Assembly: GCF_030066895.1 (NCBI RefSeq)
Contig: NZ_JASJAV010000001.1
Coordinates: forward strand, 124,001-188,000
Origin: Breoghania sp.
Lineage (GTDB): Bacteria; Pseudomonadota; Alphaproteobacteria; Rhizobiales; Stappiaceae
DNA: 64,000 nt
Direction of reading: 5' to 3'
In this document: piece by piece, positions 1 through 8,388 of the stretch
Position numbering within the stretch: the stretch's first letter is position 1
Layout: each line of letters opens with the position of its first letter
Notes under the pieces: model-generated
The model's input: the letters and a program-made list of their open reading frames with translations, nothing else
Told to the model about the DNA's origin: nothing
Database searches by the model: none
Made by a program: the position numbers and the translations under genes

Positions 1-939
1 CCCGACCGTCGTACCCGCTCCGAAAGACAACGCGATCATCCACGACAAGGTGCATCTCGGCAAGATGCTGTATTTCGATCCGCGTCTGTCGTCGAGCCAT
101 CTCCTGTCGTGCAACACCCGCCACAATGTCGACCTCAGCGGCGCAAACGGCCTGTCCACCTCCGTCGGCCACGGCTGGCAGAAGGAACCGCGCAACGCGC
201 CCACGGTGCTCAACGCCCTGTTCAAAGTCGCCCAGTTCTGGGATGGACACGCCGAAGACCTGAAGACCCAGGCCAAGGGCCCCATCCAGGCCGGCGTGGA
301 AATGAATTCCAAGCCCGAGCGCGTGGTGAAGGTTCTGAAGTCCATGCCGACCTATGTGGACGCCTTCGCGGCCGCCTTCCCGGGCGAAGAAGATCCGGTC
401 ACCTTCGACAACGTCGCCAAGGCGATCGAAGCCTTTGAAACGACCCCGATCACGCCGTCTGCGCGGTTCGATCAGTATCTGGAAGGCAATGCGAATGTTC
501 TCACCGATCACGAGAAGAAGGGCCTGCAGATCTTCATGGATAAGGGCTGCGTGGCTTGCCACAACGGTGTGAACATCGGCGGCAACGACTACTATCCCTT
601 CGGCGTCGTGGAACAGCTCGGTGCCAATATCCTGCCGCGCAACGACAAGGGCCGCTTCGCGGTCACCGATACCGCGACGGATCAATACGTCTTCCGCGCC
701 CCGCCGCTCCGGAACCTCGTGCTCACCGCGCCCTACTTCCATTCCGGCAACGTCTGGAACCTGAAGCAGGCCATGTCGCTGATGGGCACAGCCCAGGCGA
801 AGAACTGAACGAAGAAGAGATCGACGCCATCGTCGCCTTCCTCGACACCCTCACCGGCGAGCAGCCCGACGTGGACTACCCGCTTCTTCCGGCGTCAACC
901 GACGATACGCCTCTGCCGGAACTGATGGTCGCGAAGTAA
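1..939 (+). pseudogene. Di-haem cytochrome c peroxidase, 5' partial, frameshifted
   Basis: Remains of a MauG/CcpA-type di-haem peroxidase, a periplasmic family that reduces hydrogen peroxide with electrons from cytochrome c. The signal peptide lies before the window; the frame is open from base 2. Visible family segments are KMLYFDPRLS, WDGHAEDLKTQAKGP, the second haem site CVACHNG (548-568) and FRAPPLRN. The first haem site reads CNTRH (110-124) where the family has CxxCH, so one haem-anchoring cysteine has become arginine; TGC to CGC is a single change. Near base 795 the frame breaks after MGTAQ and continues one frame over as GEELNEEEIDAIVAFLDTL to the stop at 937-939. The identity is clear; the loss of function is inferred from the two independent lesions. 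Confidence 0.85.
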
Positions 940-963
940 CCTCTTGCCTTAATCGCGACACTT

Positions 964-997
964 GGCCCGACTTTGAAAGGAAACCGGGCCTTTTTTT
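964..997 (+). terminator. Rho-independent terminator after the peroxidase gene
   Basis: GGCCCG (964-969) and CGGGCC (985-990) form a 6-bp GC stem that is followed at once by seven T residues (991-997). It lies 25 bases after the peroxidase stop codon on the same strand. Confidence 0.75.
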
Positions 998-1140
998 GTG
1001 CGAATGCGGCCGGACACGTCGAAAGCGGTAAAGGGGAAGCCAGCTCGAAGCCGGATAACGGAACCGGCGAGAAGTACCCCGACGCCTAGCTCAGGGCCTC
1101 GCGTGAATCGCACCAAGCCACTCCCGACACGTTCACGGTC

Positions 1141-1229
1141 GTCATTGCCCGGCTTCGTCCGGGCAATCCAGCAGGTGACAGCATCTGCCGAACGCGATGG
1201 ATTCCCCGGACTTCGCCGGGGAATGACGG
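1141..1229. repeat. Dispersed palindromic repeat (REP-like)
   Basis: GTCATTGCCCGGCTTCGTCC at the left end and its relative GACTTCGCCGGGGAATGAC at the right end flank an imperfect inverted repeat with internal hairpins (GCCCGG/CCGGGC and CCCCGG/CCGGGG). This is the usual form of the intergenic repeats found between convergent genes in Rhizobiales genomes. It sits between the convergent peroxidase and ssb genes. Confidence 0.7.
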
Positions 1230-1398
1230 TGGAGAGATATGGGCCCTCTATAAAGGAAGCCCGCGCCTCATGCGACAAGCCCACCATCGCGAATGAACGT
1301 CGGCGCTGAGGCCCACACCGCGTCCAGAACGACGAACGGCGCGCCGTGACAGCGCGCCGTCCTGAAGCTCTTTTGCCGTTGAAGCCGAAGTGGTCGGC

Positions 1399-1935
1399 TC
1401 AGAACGGGATCTCGTCGTCCATGTCGTCGGCGATCGGGCGGGAGCCGCCGCCCTGCTCGCCCTGGGACTGACCGCCGTAGCCGCCGCCCTGCTGCCCGCC
1501 ACCATAGCCCTGATCGGCCGGGCGCGAACGTCCGAAGTCGGATCCACCGCCCTGGCCGCCGCCGAACGAGCCGCCGCCTTCGCCGCGCCCGTCAAGCATG
1601 GTCAGTGCGGAGTTGAAGCCCTGCAGGACCACCTCGGTGGTGTACTTGTCCTGGCCGTTCTGATCCTGCCACTTGCGGGTCTGAAGCTGGCCTTCGAGAT
1701 AAACCTTGGAGCCCTTCTTCAGGTATTGCCCGGCGATCTTGCAAAGACCCTCGTTGAAGATCACCACGCGGTGCCATTCGGTCCGCTCGCGACGCTCGCC
1801 GGTATTGCGGTCGCGCCAGTTCTCCGATGTGGCAACGCTCAGGTTCGCAATCGGCCGACCGTCCTGCGTACGGCGAATGTCCGGATCGGCCCCGAGATTG
1901 CCGACCAGAATGACCTTGTTGACGCTTCCAGCCAT
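1399..1935 (-). CDS. ssb: Single-stranded DNA-binding protein
   Basis: Binds and protects single-stranded DNA during replication, repair and recombination, and recruits partners through its C-terminal tip. The 178-residue product has the OB-fold region [43 protein letters not shown] and [20 protein letters not shown], then a Gly/Gln-rich linker from about residue 115, and ends in the acidic tip DDMDDEIPF that binds partner proteins. It is intact and of normal length. In many proteobacteria uvrA lies directly upstream in the opposite direction; here uvrA keeps that orientation but lies 16.7 kb away. I found no GTTC-N7-GTTC (alphaproteobacterial LexA) box before the start. Confidence 0.97.
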   Translation of the reverse strand: MAGSVNKVILVGNLGADPDIRRTQDGRPIANLSVATSENWRDRNTGERRERTEWHRVVIFNEGLCKIAGQYLKKGSKVYLEGQLQTRKWQDQNGQDKYTTEVVLQGFNSALTMLDGRGEGGGSFGGGQGGGSDFGRSRPADQGYGGGQQGGGYGGQSQGEQGGGSRPIADDMDDEIPF

Positions 1936-2448
1936 GATTGACTCCGTTCCATTCGCTCAAGCTCGCCAGGGGACGCCATCGTCTGCGGCGCCCGACAAGG
2001 CATGTTGGTCGCACGAATCAGCCGCTTCACACGCTCGAATCCAAACGTTCTGCTTCCTCCGCCGCGTCGGCAGTACGCGAGCCGCCGCTCCAACGCAACC
2101 CGACGCCGCTGCTTTGCCACAGCTGCGCCGTCGCAACAGCCCACTGGCTGCGCCGTCGCAACAGCCCACTGTCGGAGGCCGCGCGCCGAAGGTCTCCCGC
2201 CAAGCCTAAACGCTCGCAACAGCTCCCACGCAAGATTCCGGGTGTTTTTCCACAACGGTGTGGTGCCGTATACGGCACATATGCTCTACGTTCGTTCTTA
2301 TTACCCCAGCAAGTCAAGCGCGCCCCGCCACATCGCGAACGAAATCGTGAAACAAACCGAATTAAGCCGATCATTCCATCGGGGGATCCGTTCCTATAGG
2401 GTGCGCCCGAATACTCGCATCCGTAAAATTATGTTTGGAAGATTTCGA
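1936..2448. other. Intergenic gap between ssb and the ialB-like gene
   Basis: About 510 bases with no coding region I can support; all open frames here lack family resemblance. The left half is GC-rich and contains the tandem duplication listed separately. The right half (2230-2440) is more AT-rich and is where promoters for ssb or the ialB-like gene would lie, but no clear -35/-10 pair stands out. Confidence 0.6.
2122..2171. repeat. 25-bp exact tandem duplication
   Basis: A 25-base unit starting GCTGCGCCGTCGCAAC and ending AGCCCACTG occurs twice in a row, at 2122-2146 and 2147-2171, with no mismatch. It is in non-coding sequence upstream of ssb. Exact identity suggests a recent slippage or tandem duplication event. 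Confidence 0.9.
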
Positions 2449-3005
2449 ATGAAATCTCGCTCGTCGTTCCGCCCCGCAATGACCGCCCTTTTTCTGGCGG
2501 CAGGCCTCGTGCTGAACGGCGCGTCCGACGCACTGGCCCAGACGGCCGCGCAGGGAAATTCCGCGAGTACGTCGGACAAGGAACCGCAGCGGCTGTGGTC
2601 GATGTCATGTTCCGATTCGGCTGGCGGAAAGGGCAGCCAGTGCCAAATGGTACAGACGCTCGCGATGAAGAAGACGGGCAAGCGCCTCCTCACCATCGCC
2701 GTCCAGAAGCAGGAAAAGGCCGAGCATCTGCGCATGATCGTCGGCCTGCCGCACGGCGTCTTCTTCCCGGCGGGGTCAACATCGCCGTGGACGAAGGTAA
2801 GAAGCAGCCCGTCGAGGTGGAGACGAGCGACGCCAACGGCGCCTATGCGGTGACCGAGGTCAGCGACGATCTGCTGAAGTCGCTGCAAAAGGGCAATCAG
2901 CTCAAGGTTTCCTTTGAGAGCGGAAAGCGTCAGAAACTAACCATTCCCGTCTCCCTCAAGGGGTTCGCCGACGCCTATCAGCACGTCGCCAGTTTCGGCG
3001 AGTAA
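2449..3005 (+). pseudogene. Invasion-associated locus B (IalB) family protein, frameshifted
   Basis: IalB-family proteins are small secreted periplasmic proteins of alphaproteobacteria, linked to host-cell entry in Bartonella but common in free-living relatives too. The start at 2449 is preferred over 2431 because GGAAGA precedes it; the product begins MKSRSSFRPAMTALFLAAG with a signal peptide ending near ALAQ. The paired cysteines of the family are seen in WSMSCSDSAGGKGSQCQMVQ. Near 2772 the frame breaks at GVFFPAG; adding one G to the GGGG run would restore VNIAVDEGKKQPVEV and the rest to the stop at 3003-3005. This is the only lesion, in a homopolymer, so sequencing error is possible here. 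Confidence 0.8.
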
Positions 3006-3038
3006 GCGCGCCTCTCATCTCAACAGACGCAGAAAATG

Positions 3039-3081
3039 AAACCGCCACTTGTCCTTATGCGAGGAAGGGGCGGTTTGCCTT
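3039..3081. terminator. Probable bidirectional terminator between convergent genes
   Basis: AAACCGCC (3039-3046) pairs with GGCGGTTT (3069-3076), with extra pairing inside (TTGTCC and GGAA). The A-rich left side and T-rich right side could serve both the ialB-like gene (+) and the SapC-family gene (-). Confidence 0.5.
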
Positions 3082-3130
3082 GTTCTCTATATTCCAGAGC
3101 GTTCCGGCCGCCTGAGGGCCGGAGACAAGC

Positions 3131-3937
3131 TCACATTCCCGCCTGGGCCCTGCGCGCCAGATCGCCCCAGGACTGGCTGGAGATCAGCTGGCAGTAGATG
3201 CCTGCCATCAACCCCTCGCTGCGAAGCTGCAGATAGATCTCATCGAGCAGAGACTGGAGCTTGCACTCGTCGATCACGGAGTAATCCGCGATCCGCACCG
3301 TATCGCCGCTCTTCATCGTGAACTGGGCCTGGTTCGGCACCAGCAACTCGTGTTCCTGCAGCCGCTTGACGAAAGCCTCCGTCGCACCAGCCTGACGCTG
3401 GAAGGCAGCGCAGAATTCCAGCGCCTTTTCCGTCCATTCAGACGGCTTCCCGTCCACGAAAAACGGCATTTCTCCACCTTCACGCAACCGCGGCCTTGCC
3501 CGGTCGACGCACAGCGCAAAATTCTCGCCCGAGATCTCTCGAACCAGAATGTAGGGGTAGCGGCACACATAGCCCAGCACGTAGGCCCCGGCCGCCCAGC
3601 GCCCATCCACGTCGATGAACAGGTTTTCGTGCTGATGCAGACCGACGATCGCCACCGGTTGCGGCGTGCCGGCACCCACGAACACGATCGGATAGGTCCG
3701 GCACGCTGCCGGGAATTCGGCCAGAGTGATCGGGATGGCCTGGGTCTTGGCAGCGAAGCCCACATCCTCGCCGGGATCGAGCCCCAGGGCCGCGTGGCGT
3801 TCCGGGTTCAGCGCTTCCGGGGCCGAATAGAAAAGCGGCATGATGCTCCGCGTCGCGCCGCCCCTGGCGGCTTCCCCCGGCGTTGCGCCGTTCCCGCCCT
3901 TCGTCTTCGCGCCTGCCGCGCTCTTCTCGTCCGTCAT
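3131..3937 (-). CDS. SapC family protein
   Basis: Member of the SapC family (named after a Campylobacter S-layer locus protein); its molecular function is not established. The 268-residue product shows the family pattern: PLFYSAPEALNPERHAALGL near the N-terminus, then ITLAEFPAACRTYPIVFVG, LGYVCRYPYIL and the C-terminal LMAGIYCQLISSQSWGDL. The start at 3937 (MTDEKSAAG) is chosen because AGGAGC lies 8-9 bases upstream; an ATG 39 bases earlier lacks such a site. It is intact, has no signal peptide that I can see, and converges on the ialB-like gene. Confidence refers to the family, not to a role. Confidence 0.85.
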   Translation of the reverse strand: MTDEKSAAGAKTKGGNGATPGEAARGGATRSIMPLFYSAPEALNPERHAALGLDPGEDVGFAAKTQAIPITLAEFPAACRTYPIVFVGAGTPQPVAIVGLHQHENLFIDVDGRWAAGAYVLGYVCRYPYILVREISGENFALCVDRARPRLREGGEMPFFVDGKPSEWTEKALEFCAAFQRQAGATEAFVKRLQEHELLVPNQAQFTMKSGDTVRIADYSVIDECKLQSLLDEIYLQLRSEGLMAGIYCQLISSQSWGDLARRAQAGM

Positions 3938-4166
3938 GAGATCTGCTCCTGAACCGGAAATTCCACGTTTAAACAATTCTTCCGCTGCGCCCCCTGCACC
4001 TTGCTGCCCCGTTCCCGGTCACGCCGTTCCACGCGAACCGCCGAACGCGGTCGAGAAGCGGCCTTGCCACGCGCGCTGCGAACCGGTTGCGGAAGCGGCG
4101 CGGATATGATCCGTTGACGCTTGGTGCAATCGGGCGGAACGCGCCGCAGGCTATTGGAGCAAAAGT

Positions 4167-4520
4167 GTGAGCGAAACCCAAAAGACGATTTCGGGCAGGC
4201 ACTTCCTCAAGGAAACGGTCGTGATAGATGGACGCAGCCTGGACAATTGCACATTTCGCGATTGCCACCTGATTTATCGAGGCGGAGAACCTCCCAAGAT
4301 CCGGGGATGCAGCTTCGATGCCTGCCGCTGGGAGTTCGAGGGCGAAGCCGCCCAGACGCTGCTTTTCCTGACCGGGCTCTATCACGGCGACTTCGATTCG
4401 GTGGTGGAAAACACCTTCGAGGCCATCCGCACGCCCCCGCCGCAAACCGCACTAAAGCAGCCCGAACGAAAACCTCCTTCCGATTTCGCGCGCAGAGGCG
4501 AAGCTTGCGGCTTGCCCTAA
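4167..4520 (+). CDS. Small conserved hypothetical protein
   Basis: A 117-residue protein that starts with GTG (MSETQKTISGRHFLKET) after a weak TTGGAGC site. It has regularly spaced short segments, LDNCTFRDCHLIYRGGEPP and IRGCSFDACRWEFEG, that resemble one or two turns of a pentapeptide/beta-helix repeat, followed by a hydrophobic stretch TLLFLTGLYHG and the phrase VENTFEAI. I recall similar small proteins in other alphaproteobacteria but know no function. It is divergent from the SapC-family gene and followed by the DUF6916 gene on the same strand. Confidence 0.6.
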   Translation: MSETQKTISGRHFLKETVVIDGRSLDNCTFRDCHLIYRGGEPPKIRGCSFDACRWEFEGEAAQTLLFLTGLYHGDFDSVVENTFEAIRTPPPQTALKQPERKPPSDFARRGEACGLP

Positions 4521-4578
4521 GGTCACCCTCAAACGATACTAAACTATCGTCTTGAAACAGGTTATCGACAGACCCGCC

Positions 4579-4872
4579 ATGACAGACCTCACCACGCTGG
4601 AACTGAGCGCATTCACTCCGTTGGTTGGGGAAACCTTTCGCGTAAAGGTGGAATCCGGCGAGATGGATCTGGTGCTGCACGAAGCCAATGCGTTGGGCAT
4701 GGCCGTGCGCGAGGGAGGCGCCTTCTCGCTGATCTTCCTGAATTCGGAAGAGGAGCAACTCGCCCAGCAACTTTTCACGCTGCACCACCCGGCCCTGGGC
4801 GATCTCCAGCTGTTACTCGTTCCCCTCGGACCGCTCGGCGAAGCCATGGCCTACGAGGCCGTGTTCACCTGA
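4579..4872 (+). CDS. DUF6916-like protein
   Basis: A 97-residue protein, MTDLTTLELSAFTPLVGETF then LVLHEANALG, FSLIFLNSEEEQLAQQL and LLLVPLGPLG. This layout (a short beta-rich domain with LxxFxPLxGxxF near the start and LFLxP at the end) matches the small DUF6916 domain family often encoded beside microcystin-dependent (tail-collar) proteins, as here. Its function is unknown. The ATG at 4579 is preferred over an in-frame TTG at 4552. It is the only intact member of the tail-collar cassette spanning 4579-8155. Confidence 0.6.
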   Translation: MTDLTTLELSAFTPLVGETFRVKVESGEMDLVLHEANALGMAVREGGAFSLIFLNSEEEQLAQQLFTLHHPALGDLQLLLVPLGPLGEAMAYEAVFT

Positions 4873-5052
4873 GTGGCCGACTCGAAAGGGGCTCAGGTTA
4901 TTCCAACTACGTTTTCCGCGTCACTGCCAGCTCCGACCGGCAATCCATGCAGTGATGGATCATTTCGGTAAGGTGCTGATATACAAGAATAATCTAACCG
5001 GATTCCATGCAGATAGATCATGGAATGGATCCCGGCTCGTAGGCCAGGATGA

Positions 5053-5693
5053 CTAGCGGAGAATTTTGCGAGGCCCCGATACCATTTGCGGGCCAAACAC
5101 CGCAGAAAGCCCCCGCCCGACAGCGACCTTCCGAGCACCTAACGCCAGCCCTACGGCCCCCGGCGGCATCCCGTCCGGCTGCTCCGCGCCCGCTTTCGAG
5201 TACCATTCCAGCAGGTCGTAGACTTGCTTGTCCTCGATGACGCGATATCCGAGACGCGCATAGAGATGTTGTGCCGGATTGGACTTCTCGACATGCGCGC
5301 GCACCGCCTTGCCACGGGAGACGGCCGCCGACATGACATCGGCCAGCATAGCGCCGCCGAGCCCCCGGCCGCGATGTTCCGGCATCAGGGCAATGTCGAT
5401 CAGCCGGAGTTCATTCTCCCACTCGTCGAGATAGAGACGACCTACCGGCTCCTTCGACCGTTCGATCAGCCAGAAGGCCGCCTTGCCGTAGTGGCGCATG
5501 TAATGCGCGTGTTGCGCCTCGAACTGCATGGCCAGAAAGTGATCGCGCTGTTCCTTCACCAGAAAACGAGCGCCATCTCGTCCACGCGCGTCGACGCGTA
5601 GAGATTGCGCAGGAAATCCTGATCCGAAGACTGGATCGCACGGAAGGACAGGCCGAGGGACGCGGCCCTCGGCAACTCGATCAACTCATTCAC
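5053..5693 (-). pseudogene. GNAT family N-acetyltransferase, frameshifted
   Basis: GNAT enzymes transfer an acetyl group from acetyl-CoA to an amine. The acetyl-CoA loop is clear in MPEHRGRGLGGAMLADVM (the R/QxxGxG/A motif), followed by NPAQHLYARLGYRVIED. The N-terminal part lies in another frame: translation from the GTG at 5693 gives VNELIELPRAASLGLSFRAI, ending TRVDEMALVFW and then a stop at about 5563. The second frame resumes with KEQRDHFLAMQFEAQHAHY. The C-terminus also runs on past the usual end of the fold after YDLLEWY. It lies between the DUF6916 gene and the beta-propeller gene, a place where such cassettes often carry an acetyltransferase; its substrate is unknown. Confidence 0.75.
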
Positions 5694-5764
5694 AACTCGC
5701 GTCTCCCTCCGACACCGGATCTGACGGCGCCCCGTGCCCCATTCCCAGCATCGATCGACATGAC

Positions 5765-7076
5765 TCAGTCCAGCCTGACGCTCACATCGCGAACGACCGT
5801 CATGGCCGTGATGCCCTGAAGAACGGGGTCGTGGTACGCGCGCTCCATTCCGTTGAATCGAGCCCCGCTTGCCCGATCATCCAGACCGAACCGCCTTCCA
5901 CATCCGGCGGCGTCAGATCGAAGAGCGCGAGCGTTCCGTGCGCACTGGCCTGGAAGGTCAGAGCCAACGTGCGCGGCGCATGAGCGCTCGGCTGCCAGCC
6001 GCTCCAGCGGGCGCTGAGGGCAGTCCGCTCCTGCGTCGTCCAGACCACACCGTCCCCATTGACCGAGCCCAGGGCCACGTTTCCGTTGCCGTCGAGCCCC
6101 GCCGCCACCGCGCCGAGCCCGGCCAGCGTCAGCCCCAGGTGGGTGTAGCCAGTCCACAACCGGCCGCTCGCCACCTGCTGCTTGGCGTGGGAAACCTCGG
6201 TCTGGCTGTCGACGGCGGAAACGTTCATCGAGCCGTTCTCATCGATGGAAGCGGCGAGGTCCGTGAACGGCACCAGACCGCCCTCGCCCACCGCCTGCCA
6301 GCCGTACCAGTCATTCGGCGACGACGGCTTCATGATCTCCGGCTCGTTGAAGACGAGATCGCCGCTCGATCCGGTTTCCGTAATCGCGAATCAGCACGAG
6401 ATTAGATACGACCGCGCCGCCAAGCTTCTGCCACACGCTGAAAGGCGACTCGGCGGGGCGGAGTTCCGGCACTGTAATGGTGATGGGCTCGGTCGTGCCC
6501 GGCGGCGTTATGGAAATTCACCACGTCCGGCGGGTTCTTGTCGCGCCACCACACCTCTCCCGCCTGAGAGACGCCGAAGATCGCGATGCGTCCCTGCGCA
6601 TCGAGACCAAGCTGGAGAACCTTGAAACCGGCTTCATCGGGCCGTCCGAGATCGATCGGCGGATCCCAGTTTCCGACGATGGCCGCATCCGGTCCCGGCC
6701 CAGCCGCGGACTCGCCCGCATGCTGCACGATCAGATCGACGCCCTTGTCGGCCGCGCGAACCGCCGCCAGGCAGATACGCCCGTCCGCCGCCAGCGATGC
6801 GGCAAGCACCGGATCATAGACACCGTCATTGACCGGTCGGGCATCACCGGCGGGCGGAAACGGAGCATCCGCCGTCGGCTGGATGGTCGTCACCAGCCGA
6901 TTGCCACCTCCGGGCAAGGCTTGCGTGACGGCGACCGGAATCCGCGCCTCCAGCCGGCTCGAATGAAGTTCGAGCATGGCCGGGGCGTTCGACGGTACCA
7001 CGCCGACATTTTCCTCTAGGACGGCAAAGACGTCTTCCTCTGCCCCGGTCACGGCTGCCTTATCGACCATATCCAT
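5765..7076 (-). pseudogene. Beta-propeller-like (PLL/tectonin-type) protein, three frameshifts
   Basis: A protein of about 437 codons that I recognise only by its fold pattern. It contains repeated segments of the type D-x-x-G-x-hydrophobic, then G-x-V-x-W: DAQGRIAIFGVSQAGEVWW, DENGSMNVSAVDSQTEV and DGNGNVALGSVNGDGVVW, as in lectin-like beta-propellers. The start at 7076 has AAGGGGAGC before it. The reading frame shifts near 6495 (after NFHNAAG), near 6370 (before GDLVFNEPEIMKPSS) and near 5830 (before YHDPVLQGITAM), and ends at 5765. With three lesions it is very unlikely to be functional. It is transcribed in the same direction as the tail-collar genes upstream and is probably part of their operon. 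Confidence 0.6.
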
Positions 7077-7121
7077 ATCGCTCCCCTTGAGCTTGTCTGC
7101 CTCTCCTCCCTTCGGCGCGCG

Positions 7122-7643
7122 TCAGCTTCGCGAAGGATAGAGGCCCACCAATGCGATAATAAAATTCAGCGTGAGATAGGGTTGAACATTTTCGTGCGCC
7201 TGCGATCCCCCGATATCATTCAGGGATTCCCAGGCCATGGGGACCAGATTCGTCCGTTGTGTTCGTCTGATAGACATTGTTGTTGGCACGGGCGAACGCC
7301 GTCGCGTTGCTCGGCACGCCCGCCCCCGCGCCCCCCGAATACCCTCTCGCCGTGTTGCTGTGATTGGGCATCTGCGCTTCCGTCAGCGTGATCGTCTCAA
7401 CGCCGGTCCTCTGCCCAGCCGTCGCGACGTCAGCCCGGGTCCGCGGCCCGGATGCATCGGCGCGCGCCCTTCCATGTTCGGCAGTGCCGTCGTCGTCCGC
7501 CCATCGCCGCCATAGATCGTTCCGAATAACGAGAACAGCGCATCATTCTTGATAGCCAGAAGCTGCCCATCGCAAAACATCCAGCCTCGCGGCGCGAAAT
7601 TGCCCGCAAACATGCGGACCTCTCCCACGAATGGCTCCGACAT
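7122..7643 (-). pseudogene. Phage tail collar (microcystin-dependent) family protein, frameshifted
   Basis: The first 70 residues are a textbook tail-collar domain: MSEPFVGEVRMFAGNFAPRG, WMFCDGQLL, SLFGTIYGGDGRTTTALPNM. This domain occurs in phage tail fibres and in bacterial MdpB-like surface proteins. The frame breaks near 7420 after PGLTSRRLG and continues as GVETITLTEAQMPNHSNTA; it breaks again near 7253 and continues as NLVPMAWESLNDIGGSQAH then VQPYLTLNFIIALVGLYPS, with a stop at 7122. The C-terminus matches the family pattern of a HxHxxQPYLxxNFIIAxxGxxP ending. Only 12 bases separate it from the collar gene upstream, which indicates one transcript. Confidence 0.85.
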
Positions 7644-7655
7644 GATTGCCCGCCC

Positions 7656-8155
7656 TCAGTTGCGCGACGGAAAAAGCCCCTGCAGGGCGATACAGAAGCC
7701 CAACGTCAGGTAAGGCTGCATGTTGTTGTGCGCCTGACCGCCGCCCGTGTTCTCGACCGTGCCGGCGCGGAGATCCGTGGGAGAGCTGTTCGGCTCGGCA
7801 TAGAGACCCGGAAATTTCGCCAACACCGTTCCATCCGGCAAGCGTTGGTTGGAGTCCGTCGCGGATGCATAGACAAAGTGCGTATGATCAGGCATCTGCG
7901 CGGCCGAGAGCGTCACGGTTTCCTCGCCGCCCTTCTGTCCCAGGGTATGACCGTTGCCCACGTGAATGGGTGTCCGGCTTCTCAGATCCGGCAGCGCGAA
8001 GGCCGTTCGCCCGTCACCGCCTTAGGTCGTGCCCAGGAGCGAGTAGAGCGACTGGCTCTGGTTGACCGGCAGGATCTGCCCGTCACAATAAGCCCAACCG
8101 CGCGGCGCAAAGTTGAACCCGATAATCTTGATTTCCGCTAAAAAAGCTCGGCCAT
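7656..8155 (-). pseudogene. Phage tail collar family protein, frameshift plus in-frame stop
   Basis: A second tail-collar protein. The ATG at 8155 follows GGGAGGACA, so the start is well defined, but MAE is followed at once by a frameshift in a T-run near 8143; one more base would give the expected MAEPFLAEIKIIGFNF-type N-terminus. Further on, LLGTT is followed by TAA (8022-8024) where the neighbouring paralogue has LFGTIYGG, so a tyrosine codon has become a stop. After it the frame is open: GGDGRTAFALPDLRSRTPI, then LSAAQMPDHTHF and NMQPYLTLGFCIALQGLFPS to 7656. It is the most upstream gene of the minus-strand cassette. Confidence 0.85.
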
Positions 8156-8388
8156 AAAGCCTTGTCCTCCCACCACACTTAAATAATATCTTTAAAATAC
8201 AGGGTAGAAGCACCTCTTTCGCGAAACATATTCCAACCTGTCGCAGCGGGAGTTAATTGATTCGTTAAATTACTCATCGCACCCCGAATGCGACGCATCA
8301 TATTTTCTACACATTTACTCGAATTGCGTTCATTTTCGCCCTTCGAATACGCCAGGGCGCATGCGTTGGCTCATCCGGAAAGGTCCCG

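Noticed and set aside
7122..8155. A prophage or tailocin.
   Set aside because: Only tail-collar domain proteins are present; there is no capsid, terminase, sheath, tube, baseplate, lysis or integrase gene.
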